From Acidobacteriaceae bacterium (GTDB lineage: Bacteria > Acidobacteriota > Terriglobia > Terriglobales > Acidobacteriaceae): DNA of 22,120 nucleotides. Below the pieces are notes generated by a model. It was not told the origin of the DNA and did not search any database. It saw only the letters and a program-made list of their open reading frames with translations. The translations under genes and the position numbers were made by a program. Numbering within the stretch: position 1 is the stretch's first letter; every line of letters begins with the position of its first letter. The stretch covers positions 1-22,120 of the forward strand of contig PMGP01000178.1 in assembly GCA_003156235.1 (NCBI GenBank), read 5' to 3'. Shown piece after piece: positions 7,155 through 14,662 of the stretch.

Positions 7155-8051
7155 ATGACCGCTATCGACCTGAAACGCCGCGCCCTGGGCAAGGGCCTGG
7201 ACTCCCTACTGCCGCGTGTTCCCGCCGCCTCCGTACCCGCCGCCACCGAGACTGAAGGGGGCAAGCCGCTGGAGATCCCCATCGAGCAGATTGATCGCAA
7301 TCCATTCCAGACGCGCTCGCACATGAACGACGAGCAGTTGGCCGAGCTGGCCGCGTCGATCACCGCCAACGGCGTGGTGCAGCCGGTGCTAGTGCGTCCG
7401 CTGGCCAACGGACGCTTCCAATTGATCGCGGGAGAGCGGCGCTGGAGGGCCTCGGAGCTGGCCGGCAAAAAGACTGTTCCGGCGATTCTTCGGCGGGTCT
7501 CCGACGAGCAGGCGATGGAGATCACCATCGTCGAAAACCTGCAACGGACGGACCTGAATCCGATGGAGCAGGCGCGGGCTTTTGAGCGGCTTTCGCGCGA
7601 GTTTCACATGACCCAGGAGCAGATGGCGGTGCGCACCGGCAAGGACCGGGCAACAGTAGCTAACTTCCTTCGTTTGTTGAGGTTACCTTCGTCCGTGCAG
7701 GCGCGGGTGGAGTCCGGCGAGCTGAGCTTTGGTCATGCGCGGGCGCTGCTGGCTTTTGAGCACACCGAGGAGATGGAAAAGGCTGCGCAGCGGGTGGTGA
7801 CACATTCGCTTTCTGTTCGCCAGACAGAGGCCTACGTTCAAGGGCTGATCCATCCCGATCGCGCGGACAAAAAAGATGCAAAAGAAGAGACTCCCATCGA
7901 TCCCAATGTGCGCGCGGTGCAGGAGCGGTTGCAGAGCGCCCTGGGGTTGAAGGTTCATATCGAAGACCACGACGGCCACGGCAAAGTCATCATCGAGTAC
8001 GCACGGCTGGAAGATTTTGATGGGCTGCTGGAGCAACTAGCGGGAGAATAA
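7155..8051 (+). CDS. parB: Chromosome-partitioning CTPase ParB (Spo0J)
   Basis: This 298-residue DNA-binding protein loads at parS as a CTP-dependent sliding clamp and stimulates ParA. RRALGKGLDSLLP (8-20) is the ParA-activating N-terminal segment. NPFQTR (49-54) opens the CTP-binding domain, with GERRWRA (93-99) and ENLQRTDLNPMEQA (127-140) as its conserved boxes. A helix-turn-helix region follows (MTQEQMAVRTGKDRATVANFLRLL, about 152-175). The C-terminal end (from about 245) is the dimerisation part. ATG 7155 is preceded by GAGG at a suitable distance. It is probably cotranscribed with parA, and the nearby parS sites fit autoregulation and origin anchoring. Confidence 0.96.
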   Translation: MTAIDLKRRALGKGLDSLLPRVPAASVPAATETEGGKPLEIPIEQIDRNPFQTRSHMNDEQLAELAASITANGVVQPVLVRPLANGRFQLIAGERRWRASELAGKKTVPAILRRVSDEQAMEITIVENLQRTDLNPMEQARAFERLSREFHMTQEQMAVRTGKDRATVANFLRLLRLPSSVQARVESGELSFGHARALLAFEHTEEMEKAAQRVVTHSLSVRQTEAYVQGLIHPDRADKKDAKEETPIDPNVRAVQERLQSALGLKVHIEDHDGHGKVIIEYARLEDFDGLLEQLAGE

Positions 8052-8224
8052 ATACAGGGAACAGGGGCGCTTTCAAGCTCGGTGCATTCGAGGAAGAACA
8101 GAAAGGCCTGGGGATGAAGCCCTTTGAGCAGAACCGTATTTTCGAATGCCTGAAGACCCAGCTCCCTCCGTTGATGCGTTGTATGCAGAAAGTTGAATCA
8201 GCAAGCTGGAGGAGTCATTCCGAT

Positions 8225-9202
8225 TCAGTGTTCCGCGGGACGAGGGTTTGCGGAGTCGAATTTGGCTACGTGGATTTTGCGAACCAGGCCGATTTTGGAG
8301 AGCAGCCAGATACCCCAGTAGTTGGGATCGATCTCGTACCAGGCCATGCCGTGTCGCGCCGAGATGGGGTGGGCGTGGTGGTTGTTGTGCCAGCCTTCGC
8401 CGCCGGTGAGCAGCGCAACCCACCAGTTGTTGCGCGAGTCGTCGCGAGTATCAAAGCGGCGGGAGCCCCAAAGATGGGTGGCGGAGTTGACCAGCCAGGT
8501 AGAGTGCAGGCCGAGCGTGACGCGCAGAAAGCCTCCCCAAAGCAACATTCCTACAGCGCTTTTCCATCCGCCGGCGAGCCAGCCGAGGCCGAAGAGGAGT
8601 ACGCCGCTGACGGTGAGCGGAATCCAGTGGTATTTGCTGAGCCAGACGTAAAAACGGTTGCGCTCGAGGTCGGGGACATAGCGGGCGAGGAGCTGGGTCT
8701 GCGCGTGCAGCGCATTGCCCCAGACGATCCATCCGACGTGAGCCCACCAGCCGCCCTCGCGGGGAGTGTGCGGGTCGCCCTCGCGGTCGCTGTGCTGATG
8801 ATGGACGCGATGGGTGGCCACCCAGAAGATGGGGCCGCCTTCGAGCGAGAGCGTGGCGCAGACGGCCATCAGGTATTCCAGCCACTTGGGCGCCTGATAA
8901 CCGCGATGGGTCAGCAGGCGGTGGTAGCACATGCCGATGCCGACATTGATGGCCAGAACAGAGAGCACCAGCATCACCGTGAGCCGTTGCCAGGTGAAGA
9001 AGAAGAGCGCGGCCACGGCGCCGACGTGAAAGAGGATGATGACGCTGAGCGTGAGCCAGTTGATGCCCGCGGCAACGCTGGCGACGCGGCCCATACGGAC
9101 CTGAGCGCGCGCGAGCGTGGCTGCGGGAATCTGCGCGGTTTGGCTGGGGGCTGAAACTTCGGGAGTCGATACGCGAGAGGGTGCTGTTGCGACGGATGCC
9201 AT
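8225..9202 (-). CDS. Membrane acyl-CoA (delta-9 type) fatty-acid desaturase
   Basis: The 325-residue product belongs to the membrane-bound di-iron desaturases that introduce a double bond into acyl chains, tuning membrane fluidity. Three histidine boxes are intact: HRLLTH (94-99), HRVHH (131-135) and HNNHH (272-276), numbered from ATG 9202. Hydrophobic segments lie before box 1, and another pair at about 195-240 sits between boxes 2 and 3, the usual topology. The frame can be extended by 12 codons to a GTG at 9238, but ATG 9202 is preferred, with AGGGA upstream. It converges with parB, from which it is separated by 173 bp with no obvious terminator. Substrate (CoA, ACP or lipid-bound chain) cannot be read from sequence. 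Confidence 0.93.
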   Translation of the reverse strand: MASVATAPSRVSTPEVSAPSQTAQIPAATLARAQVRMGRVASVAAGINWLTLSVIILFHVGAVAALFFFTWQRLTVMLVLSVLAINVGIGMCYHRLLTHRGYQAPKWLEYLMAVCATLSLEGGPIFWVATHRVHHQHSDREGDPHTPREGGWWAHVGWIVWGNALHAQTQLLARYVPDLERNRFYVWLSKYHWIPLTVSGVLLFGLGWLAGGWKSAVGMLLWGGFLRVTLGLHSTWLVNSATHLWGSRRFDTRDDSRNNWWVALLTGGEGWHNNHHAHPISARHGMAWYEIDPNYWGIWLLSKIGLVRKIHVAKFDSANPRPAEH

Positions 9203-9473
9203 AGGGGGGAAGTCCCTGGAGAGTGGCGACGCGCCCACCTATCCACACTCATTGTATCCGGGGCAATTCTAGATGTATATCGAGCGCTGATTTGACCGGA
9301 ATAATTTTTTGGACTTCGCTTATGGATGAGCAATTTTGCTCACTATCGAGACTTGGGATACCCAGCTTCATCGACAAGATACCTTTGCGCGATGACATTT
9401 GCCGCTTGCCTCGGAAATAATCGAATCGGATGGCCGCTTTGGGCTCTCTATACACCATACGAGGTGCTTCCCT

Positions 9474-9947
9474 ATGGAACTCAACGAGAAAGTTGCCAAC
9501 TTTACGCTGCAAACGGACGAGGAGAAAACCGTGAGCCTGGCCGATTATGCCGGCAAGCCGGTCATCCTCTTCTTTTATCCCAAGGCGGACACTCCCGGCT
9601 GCACCATCGAGGCTTGCGGATTCCGCGATACGTTCAAGAAGCTGCAGGCGGCGGGGGCGGTGGTGCTGGGCATCAGCCGCGATACGCCCAAGGAGCAGGC
9701 AAAATTTCGTGCCAAGTACGAGCTGCCTTACACGCTGCTGGCCGATGTGGACGAAAAGGTGTGCAAACAGTTTGGCGTGCTGAAGGAAAAGAACATGTAC
9801 GGCAAGAAGGTTTGGGGGATTGAGCGGACGACGTTCGTGATTGGCCCGGACCAGAGTTTGCTGCATGTCTTTCCCATGGTTACGCCCGCGGGGCACGCGG
9901 AAGAGGTGCTGGCGCTGCTGAACGAATGGAAAAAAGCGCACGAATAA
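9474..9947 (+). CDS. bcp: Thioredoxin-dependent peroxiredoxin, Bcp/PrxQ type
   Basis: The 157-residue protein reduces hydrogen peroxide and organic hydroperoxides in the cytoplasm, with thioredoxin as the likely reductant. The active site TPGCTIEACGFRD (40-52) contains peroxidatic Cys43 and, five residues later, Cys48, the resolving cysteine spacing of the PrxQ subgroup. FFYPKADTPG before it, the GISRDTPKEQAKF segment and the late GIERTTFVIGPD segment are typical, and the length is normal. ATG 9474 has GAGG about 9 nt upstream. The open frame reaches back to 9399 but without family similarity. The 270-bp gap to the divergent desaturase gene must hold both promoters. No OxyR-type site was identified. 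Confidence 0.95.
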   Translation: MELNEKVANFTLQTDEEKTVSLADYAGKPVILFFYPKADTPGCTIEACGFRDTFKKLQAAGAVVLGISRDTPKEQAKFRAKYELPYTLLADVDEKVCKQFGVLKEKNMYGKKVWGIERTTFVIGPDQSLLHVFPMVTPAGHAEEVLALLNEWKKAHE

Positions 9948-9990
9948 CGTGAATCCCGGATCGCAAAACCGATGGAGAGCAGCGTGAATC

Positions 9991-10092
9991 CCAGATCCGA
10001 AAATCTGGACCTCCACCCCTCGGACGAAGACCTGTCCCTTCACCCCAGCGAGCAGAGATCGCTCGCCGGGGACCCCGAGTCCTGGGGCACCC
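9991..10092 (+). repeat. Palindromic repeat P, intergenic copy
   Basis: Two blocks, 10011-10036 and 10068-10092, align with 18787-18812 and 18816-18839 inside folC. The first block matches at 23 of 26 positions; the second is nearly identical apart from a short indel and ends in CCTGGGGCACCC. Between the blocks, CCCC-A-GCGAGC pairs with GCTCGC-C-GGGG (10043-10071), a hairpin whose sequence differs from the folC copy. A small hairpin CCAGAT / ATCTGG lies at 9991-10008. Confidence 0.8.
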
Positions 10093-10142
10093 AAAAGTTC
10101 TCAGAAAAACCGAGGGCGCCCTTGGCGATCAAGCAGGAACGC

Positions 10143-11378
10143 CTACTTCTTGGGGGCCTTGAAGCTAGTGTCGACTTTCTGCCCGGCCTGGGCCAGAATA
10201 CCCTTGACGTCACTGGCAAACTGGCCTGTTGGGGCCAACTGCAGGTACATCTGGTATGCCTGAATGCAATCGGCAGGCAGAAGGATCATGTGCGTTTTGG
10301 GATCGGTGGTGGCGTTCTGTACGAGTCCCTGTCCCTTGAGGTAATAGGCGAGCGCCAAGGCCGGATCAACCTTGATGGCCTCATCGGCAGCAGCCACCTC
10401 GGCATTCGCATTGCCCGTCTGGTAGTAGATCACAGCCTCGTTCTTGAAGTAGATGCTAGCCTGTGATGGATTGACCTTGGCGGCAGCCTCATAGGCCGCG
10501 GTGGCCTCGGGAATCTTGCCGCTGCGGGCATAGATCTCGCCCAGGCCGGCATTGGCAGCGCCCTGAGCTTGAGTATTCGGCTTTTTCGACGCGGCTTCCA
10601 CTTCAAGCACCTTCTTGTAGGTGGCTTCAGCCGTGGCATATTTTGCCGTGCGGTCATCGACCGGAGCAAGCTGAGCGAGGCCGAGTTGCGCCTGGCCCAA
10701 CTGCGCCCAGAGAACGGAAGCGTCGGGCTTGGCCGCAGTGTCACGAAGCATGAGAGATTCGGCATCGCTGTACTTCGCGGTTTTGATCTCTAGTACCTTG
10801 GCATCGATATCAGGCCTGGAGGCAGCGGCGCCGAGGGCCTGCTTTGCCGTATCGAGCGCACTGTCGGCGTCTTTGAAGTCCTGGCTGGCGGCCTTCAGGT
10901 CGGCGTTGAGGTTCTTGATGACCTCGTTGGCCTTCATGGCTTCGGCGTTGTGCTGCTTGAGCTCCAGCAACTGCTTTTGCTGATCGGCGGGCAGCTTGTC
11001 GACGAATGCCTTGCGGGACATATCGAAGTCCTGAAGCACATCCGTACCGACGACGATCTTGACGTTATCGAAGGAGTCGACGAACTTGTCTGGCGGCGTA
11101 TCGGCCGCGCGGTAGACTGCCGTGTATGTTCCGGGCAACGCCTGGCCTGTATAGTCGGCGGTGGCGGAGACCGGGAAAGTGAACTTATTGGTTTTGCCGC
11201 CGTCGAACGAGAGGCTAACCGATCCCGAGGTTCTAGGTGCTCCTTCGGGCCCAGTGATGTGGCCGTGGATGCTGCCCATGGGCTTTGCGGGCGCGGCGGG
11301 GTTTTCGGGAGCTTGCGCCAGCACGGGCAAAAGGGCGAATGCCATCAGGCCCAGCCAAAGCGAAATTGTGCGTTTCAT
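10143..11378 (-). CDS. Exported TPR-repeat protein
   Basis: The 411-residue product begins with a signal peptide (MKRTISLWLGLMAFALLPVLAQA, cleavage expected near residue 23). Next comes a beta-rich segment (~35-120: GSIHGHITGPEGAP, then SFDGGKTNKFTF and PGTYTAVYRA). This looks like the carboxypeptidase-regulatory or Ig-like fold common in exported acidobacterial proteins. A coiled-coil-like stretch (~125-185) follows, then about four to five tetratricopeptide-type repeats, for example AGLGEIYARSGKIPEATAAYEAAAKVNP and ALAYYLKGQGL. TPR arrays mediate protein-protein contacts, so a periplasmic scaffold role is inferred. No catalytic residues are evident. The start ATG at 11378 is supported by AGGAG about 8 nt upstream. 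It is divergent from the GNAT gene. Confidence 0.85.
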   Translation of the reverse strand: MKRTISLWLGLMAFALLPVLAQAPENPAAPAKPMGSIHGHITGPEGAPRTSGSVSLSFDGGKTNKFTFPVSATADYTGQALPGTYTAVYRAADTPPDKFVDSFDNVKIVVGTDVLQDFDMSRKAFVDKLPADQQKQLLELKQHNAEAMKANEVIKNLNADLKAASQDFKDADSALDTAKQALGAAASRPDIDAKVLEIKTAKYSDAESLMLRDTAAKPDASVLWAQLGQAQLGLAQLAPVDDRTAKYATAEATYKKVLEVEAASKKPNTQAQGAANAGLGEIYARSGKIPEATAAYEAAAKVNPSQASIYFKNEAVIYYQTGNANAEVAAADEAIKVDPALALAYYLKGQGLVQNATTDPKTHMILLPADCIQAYQMYLQLAPTGQFASDVKGILAQAGQKVDTSFKAPKK

Positions 11379-11465
11379 GTTGTTCTCCTTGGGAGCGTCG
11401 CGAGCCAGAGAGTCCGCGCGCTCAAAAAAGTCAAATTTTACCGGCCTATGTCCGCATGAACCTTG

Positions 11466-11485
11466 AGCCCGGCCGCGGGCTTTTT
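11466..11485 (+). terminator. Short GC hairpin plus T-run without a gene in front
   Basis: AGCCCG (11466-11471) pairs with CGGGCT (11476-11481) around GCCG and is followed by TTTTT (overlapping the last stem base). It is oriented as a plus-strand intrinsic terminator, but lies between two divergent genes, where no plus-strand gene precedes it. Confidence 0.4.
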
Positions 11486-11561
11486 GTGTGCCGTGAAAAA
11501 TTTTACACTGACTTACGCCATTTTGCTCAACTGTTTATGGTAGACCTTCCGGCAAAGCTCT

Positions 11562-11589
11562 GAGTGTGGTCTGTATCACACTCTAGAAT
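11562..11589 (+). promoter_or_regulatory. Dyad and -10-like box directly before GNAT start
   Basis: GAGTGTG (11562-11568) and CACACTC (11577-11583) form a perfect 7+7 inverted repeat with an 8-base spacer, the size of a dimeric regulator site. TAGAAT (11584-11589) follows directly and resembles a -10 hexamer. A transcript starting the usual 6-7 bases later would begin at or next to the ATG at 11596, consistent with the lack of a Shine-Dalgarno. No good -35 is visible. Confidence 0.35.
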
Positions 11590-11595
11590 AAAACT

Positions 11596-12147
11596 ATGGC
11601 AACCACAATTCGCCCCGCAACCCGCGGGGACATTCCGCAAATACTGAGATTCATTCGCGCATTGGCGGCATACGAGCGCGCGCCTGATGCCGTGACAGCG
11701 ACCGAAGCAGGGCTGGAGCGGGACGGGTTTGGCCCTAATCCCTTTTATTTCTGTTTGATGGCCGAATATGACGGCAGGGCGGCGGGGTTTGCGCTGTATT
11801 TTTTCAACTATTCGACCTGGCTGGGGCGACCCGGGATCTACCTGGAGGATTTGTTCGTTGAGCCGGAGTTGCGCGGGCTGGGGATCGGCAAGGCGCTGCT
11901 GGAGCGAGTGGCGGCCATCGCCGTGGAAAAGGGTTGTCAGAGATTTGAGTGGGCGGTTCTGGACTGGAACACGCCGGCCATTGAATTTTACCGGGCAAGG
12001 GGAGCGGAGTTTATGGATGAGTGGCGGATCGTGCGAGTGACGGGGGAAGCGCTGAAGCGGGTCGGGGGGACGACCGGAAAAGCAGGTCCTTCGACTGCGC
12101 AGGTCGCAAAAAGCGCGCCCTGCTCCGCTCAGGATGACAAGGAATGA
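11596..12147 (+). CDS. GNAT-family N-acetyltransferase, SSAT/diamine-acetyltransferase-like
   Basis: The 183-residue product is an acetyl-CoA-dependent N-acetyltransferase. The N-terminal IRPATRGDIPQILRFIRALAAYE, FALYFFNYSTWLGRPGIYLEDLFV (66-88) and the acetyl-CoA loop RGLGIGKALL (93-102) resemble the spermidine/spermine or thialysine acetyltransferase subgroup. Tyr132 in FYRARGAEF is at the usual general-acid position. The fold ends near residue 158. The last 22 residues (162-183, AGPSTAQVAKSAPCSAQDDKE preceded by K) are encoded by an intergenic-type repeat and look unrelated to the domain. There is no Shine-Dalgarno before ATG 11596, so a leaderless message is possible. Its stop overlaps the trmFO start (ATGA), suggesting translational coupling. 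The substrate is not determinable from sequence. Confidence 0.88.
   Translation: MATTIRPATRGDIPQILRFIRALAAYERAPDAVTATEAGLERDGFGPNPFYFCLMAEYDGRAAGFALYFFNYSTWLGRPGIYLEDLFVEPELRGLGIGKALLERVAAIAVEKGCQRFEWAVLDWNTPAIEFYRARGAEFMDEWRIVRVTGEALKRVGGTTGKAGPSTAQVAKSAPCSAQDDKE
12081..12143 (+). repeat. TCCTTCGACT...CTCAGGATGACA repeat at the gnat-trmFO junction
   Basis: The stretch has the form GGTCCTTCGACTGCGCAGG, then a central part, then GCTCCGCTCAGGATGACA. From memory this resembles a repeat commonly seen between bacterial genes. TCCT at the left end mirrors AGGA at the right. An internal hairpin pairs 12099-12107 with 12115-12123 (8 of 9 pairs). It encodes the C-terminal tail of the GNAT protein and provides the AGGA 9 nt before the trmFO ATG. 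Confidence 0.6.
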
Positions 12148-13496
12148 AGAAGATTCGTGTGATTGGCGGCGGACTGGCGGGACCAGAAGCAGCGTTGACG
12201 GCTGCGCGGTTGGGCTGCGAGGTGGAACTCTACGAGATGCGGGCGGTGGTGGACGGAGAGCAACGGCTGACGCCGGCTCACCAGACGACGGAATTTGGCG
12301 AGTTGGTCTGCTCCAACTCGCTGAAGAGCGAATCGCCCAACACTGCGCCTTGGCTGCTGAAACAGGAGATGCGGCGAGCGGGTTCCGCGCTGATGCGCAT
12401 GGCTGATGCAACGGCTGTGCCAGCAGGGCACGCGCTGGCCGTTGATCGCGTGGAGTTTTCGCGGCGGATTGGCGAGGCGATTGCCGCCGAGCCGCGGATT
12501 CGTGTGATTCACGAGGAGGTGACGCGGCTGGATTTTGGCGAAGACACGCTCGCGATTTTGGCGACGGGGCCACTGACTTCCGACGCACTGAGCGCGGAGA
12601 TCGAGCGCATTACCGGAAAAGGTCATCTGGCCTTCTACGACTCGATTTCGCCGATTGTGGAGACTGATTCCATCGACATGGAGCGGGTTTACATGGCCGC
12701 GCGATGGGAGAAGGGGACGGCCGATTACATCAACTGCCCGATGGATCGCGCGGAGTTCGACCGCTTTCTGGATGCGCTGCTCGCCGCCGAGCCTGCGGAG
12801 ACCAAGGAGTGGGAAAAGGCCGACTACTTCGAGGGTTGCCTGCCGATCGAAGTGTTGGCGCGGCGGGGGCGCGACACGTTGCGATTTGGGCCGATGAAGC
12901 CGGTGGGATTGCGCGACCCGCGTACCGGCAAAACACCCTGGGCGGTGGTGCAGTTGCGCAAGGAAAACCTGCGCGCCGACAGCTATAACCTGGTGGGCTT
13001 CCAGAACCATCTGAAATTTGGCGAACAGGCGCGCGTACTGCGACTGATTCCGGGGCTGGAGAATGCGCGCTTCCTGCGCTATGGACAGATTCATCGCAAT
13101 ACGTACATCTGCGCGCCGCTGTTGCTGGATGAGACTCTGCGACTGAAATGCGCGCCATGGATTCTTGTTGCGGGGCAGTTATCGGGCGTGGAGGGCTACA
13201 CAGAGTCGATTGCCAGCGGGATGCTGGCAGGGATTTATGCGGCTGCATTAGCGCGCGGAGAAGAACCCAAGCCCGCGCCGCGCGCAAGCGCTCTTGGGTC
13301 GCTGGTGCATTACATTACTCACGCTGACGCCAAGAACTTTCAGCCGGCGAATATGACCTTCGACCTGCTGGAGCCGCTGGAAGAAGAGCTGCGCAAGAAG
13401 GTGCGGGACAAGAAGGAGCGGCACCGGTTGCAGTGCGAGCGGGCGCTGGCGGCATTTGATGGGTGGCGGGCGGGAGCCGGGCCGGAAGGCGACTGA
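12144..13496 (+). CDS. trmFO: Folate/FAD-dependent tRNA (uracil-54-C5)-methyltransferase TrmFO
   Basis: The 450-residue flavoprotein uses 5,10-methylenetetrahydrofolate and FADH2 to make m5U at position 54 of the tRNA T-loop. The dinucleotide-binding GGGLAGPEAA is at 8-17. Further family signatures are TTEFGELVCSNSLKSE (~48-63), the central KPVGLRDPRTGKTPWAVVQLRKEN, VEGYTESIASGMLAG, and NFQPANMTFDLLEPLEEELR near the C-terminus. Length is normal for the family. This is TrmFO and not MnmG, given the VCSNSLKS segment and the shorter length. ATG 12144 overlaps the upstream stop by 4 nt, and its likely ribosome-binding bases (AGGA, 12131-12134) lie in the preceding repeat. Further downstream on the other strand, folC works in the same folate metabolism. 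Confidence 0.96.
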   Translation: MKKIRVIGGGLAGPEAALTAARLGCEVELYEMRAVVDGEQRLTPAHQTTEFGELVCSNSLKSESPNTAPWLLKQEMRRAGSALMRMADATAVPAGHALAVDRVEFSRRIGEAIAAEPRIRVIHEEVTRLDFGEDTLAILATGPLTSDALSAEIERITGKGHLAFYDSISPIVETDSIDMERVYMAARWEKGTADYINCPMDRAEFDRFLDALLAAEPAETKEWEKADYFEGCLPIEVLARRGRDTLRFGPMKPVGLRDPRTGKTPWAVVQLRKENLRADSYNLVGFQNHLKFGEQARVLRLIPGLENARFLRYGQIHRNTYICAPLLLDETLRLKCAPWILVAGQLSGVEGYTESIASGMLAGIYAAALARGEEPKPAPRASALGSLVHYITHADAKNFQPANMTFDLLEPLEEELRKKVRDKKERHRLQCERALAAFDGWRAGAGPEGD

Positions 13497-13558
13497 ATAT
13501 ATTGCTGGACACGCTGGGTTGAACCCGTGTTACACTGGCCGCGCCCGGAGGGCTCATC

Positions 13559-14608
13559 ATGACAGCTTATACTGCCGCGCAAGCGATTTCTCCCGCCGTT
13601 GAGCGGACCAAGAACTACCTATTTCGTCCCTTCAAATGGAGCACGTACCTGAAACTGGCAACGGTTGCCTGCCTCACCGAGGGGGGCTCTTCCGGCTTCA
13701 ACTTCAACTTTCCGTCGGGCTCTCACACTTCATCCGGCGCCGGCAACTTGATTCCACCCGCTTTTTCTTTGTCCAGCGGAACAATCGCGTTGATTGTGAT
13801 TGGCGTCCTGGCTTGCATCGCGCTTTGCATCTATCTTTCCTACCTCATCTGCCGTCTGCGCTTCGCGTTCTTTCATTGCCTGGCCCACCAGACCAAGGAG
13901 ATTCGGCCGGGCTGGCGACTTTATCGCACCCAGGGAATGCGCTACTTTATTGCGAGCCTGATTATTGGGTTGATCTTTCTCTTCGTTCTGGTTTTGGCGG
14001 CGCTGCCGTTTATCTTTGGTTTTGTCAGGCTTTATCAGTCGTCCCAATCCGGCGGATCATTCAATATCGGCGGCTTTTTCCTCCTGCTTTTGCCGCTCTT
14101 TGGAATTATTTTCTGCCTGTGCCTCGTGGCTTATGTGGTGAATGCGGTTCTGCATGACTTTATCCTGCCGCATATGGCGCTCGAGAATCTTACAGTCCTC
14201 CAATCCTGGGCGGTGGTCAAGACCCGCATCGGGGCGGAAAAGGGATCGTTTGCCTTGTACTTGCTCCTGCGTGCTGTTCTCCCGATAGCTGCCTATATCG
14301 CCCTGTTTATCATCACGATCATCCCAATTCTGATTGCGGCGGGCATAGTAGTTCTGCTGATCATCGGCTTTCATGCCTTGCTGGCGAACGCGAGCGGGGC
14401 GATGGCGTTTATCGGGTTATCGATCGAAATTTTGTTTGGGATCGGCGGCATCGTACTGGGCGTTATCGTTGCATTTTGCCTGGGCGGGCCGATGGCGACG
14501 TGGATACGGAACTACGCGCTGCTGTTTTATGGAGGGCGCTATCCGGCACTGGGCGAGATCCTGTCTGGGCCAGCGAGCGCCGCGCCGGCTACGCCGGAAG
14601 TCATGTAA
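13559..14608 (+). CDS. Multi-pass integral membrane protein, unknown function
   Basis: I do not recognise a characterised family. The 349-residue product has a soluble N-terminus (AISPAVERTKNYLFRPFKWSTYLKLA), a Gly/Ser-rich loop (~43-68), and about six hydrophobic segments. These lie near 75-98, 125-155, 170-200, 230-255, 256-285 and 295-325. A conserved-looking amphipathic motif, FILPHMALENLTVLQSWAVVKTRI (~202-225), lies between segments. This arrangement resembles DUF975/DUF7544-like or glycerophosphodiester-phosphodiesterase membrane-domain proteins, but the match is only general. GGAGG lies about 9 nt before ATG 13559. It follows trmFO by 62 bp and precedes the DUF6599-type gene by 54 bp, so the three may share a transcript. 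A role in the envelope is inferred from topology only. Confidence 0.8.
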   Translation: MTAYTAAQAISPAVERTKNYLFRPFKWSTYLKLATVACLTEGGSSGFNFNFPSGSHTSSGAGNLIPPAFSLSSGTIALIVIGVLACIALCIYLSYLICRLRFAFFHCLAHQTKEIRPGWRLYRTQGMRYFIASLIIGLIFLFVLVLAALPFIFGFVRLYQSSQSGGSFNIGGFFLLLLPLFGIIFCLCLVAYVVNAVLHDFILPHMALENLTVLQSWAVVKTRIGAEKGSFALYLLLRAVLPIAAYIALFIITIIPILIAAGIVVLLIIGFHALLANASGAMAFIGLSIEILFGIGGIVLGVIVAFCLGGPMATWIRNYALLFYGGRYPALGEILSGPASAAPATPEVM

Positions 14609-14662
14609 GCATGGCCTCAATGCACCGGCAACGTGTACCCTTGAGGATGGGAGCGTGTTTGG

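Noticed and set aside
8114..9154. 346-codon plus-strand frame
   Set aside because: It is antisense to the desaturase, whose three histidine boxes are intact.
12129..13094. 321-codon minus-strand frame
   Set aside because: It is antisense to trmFO.
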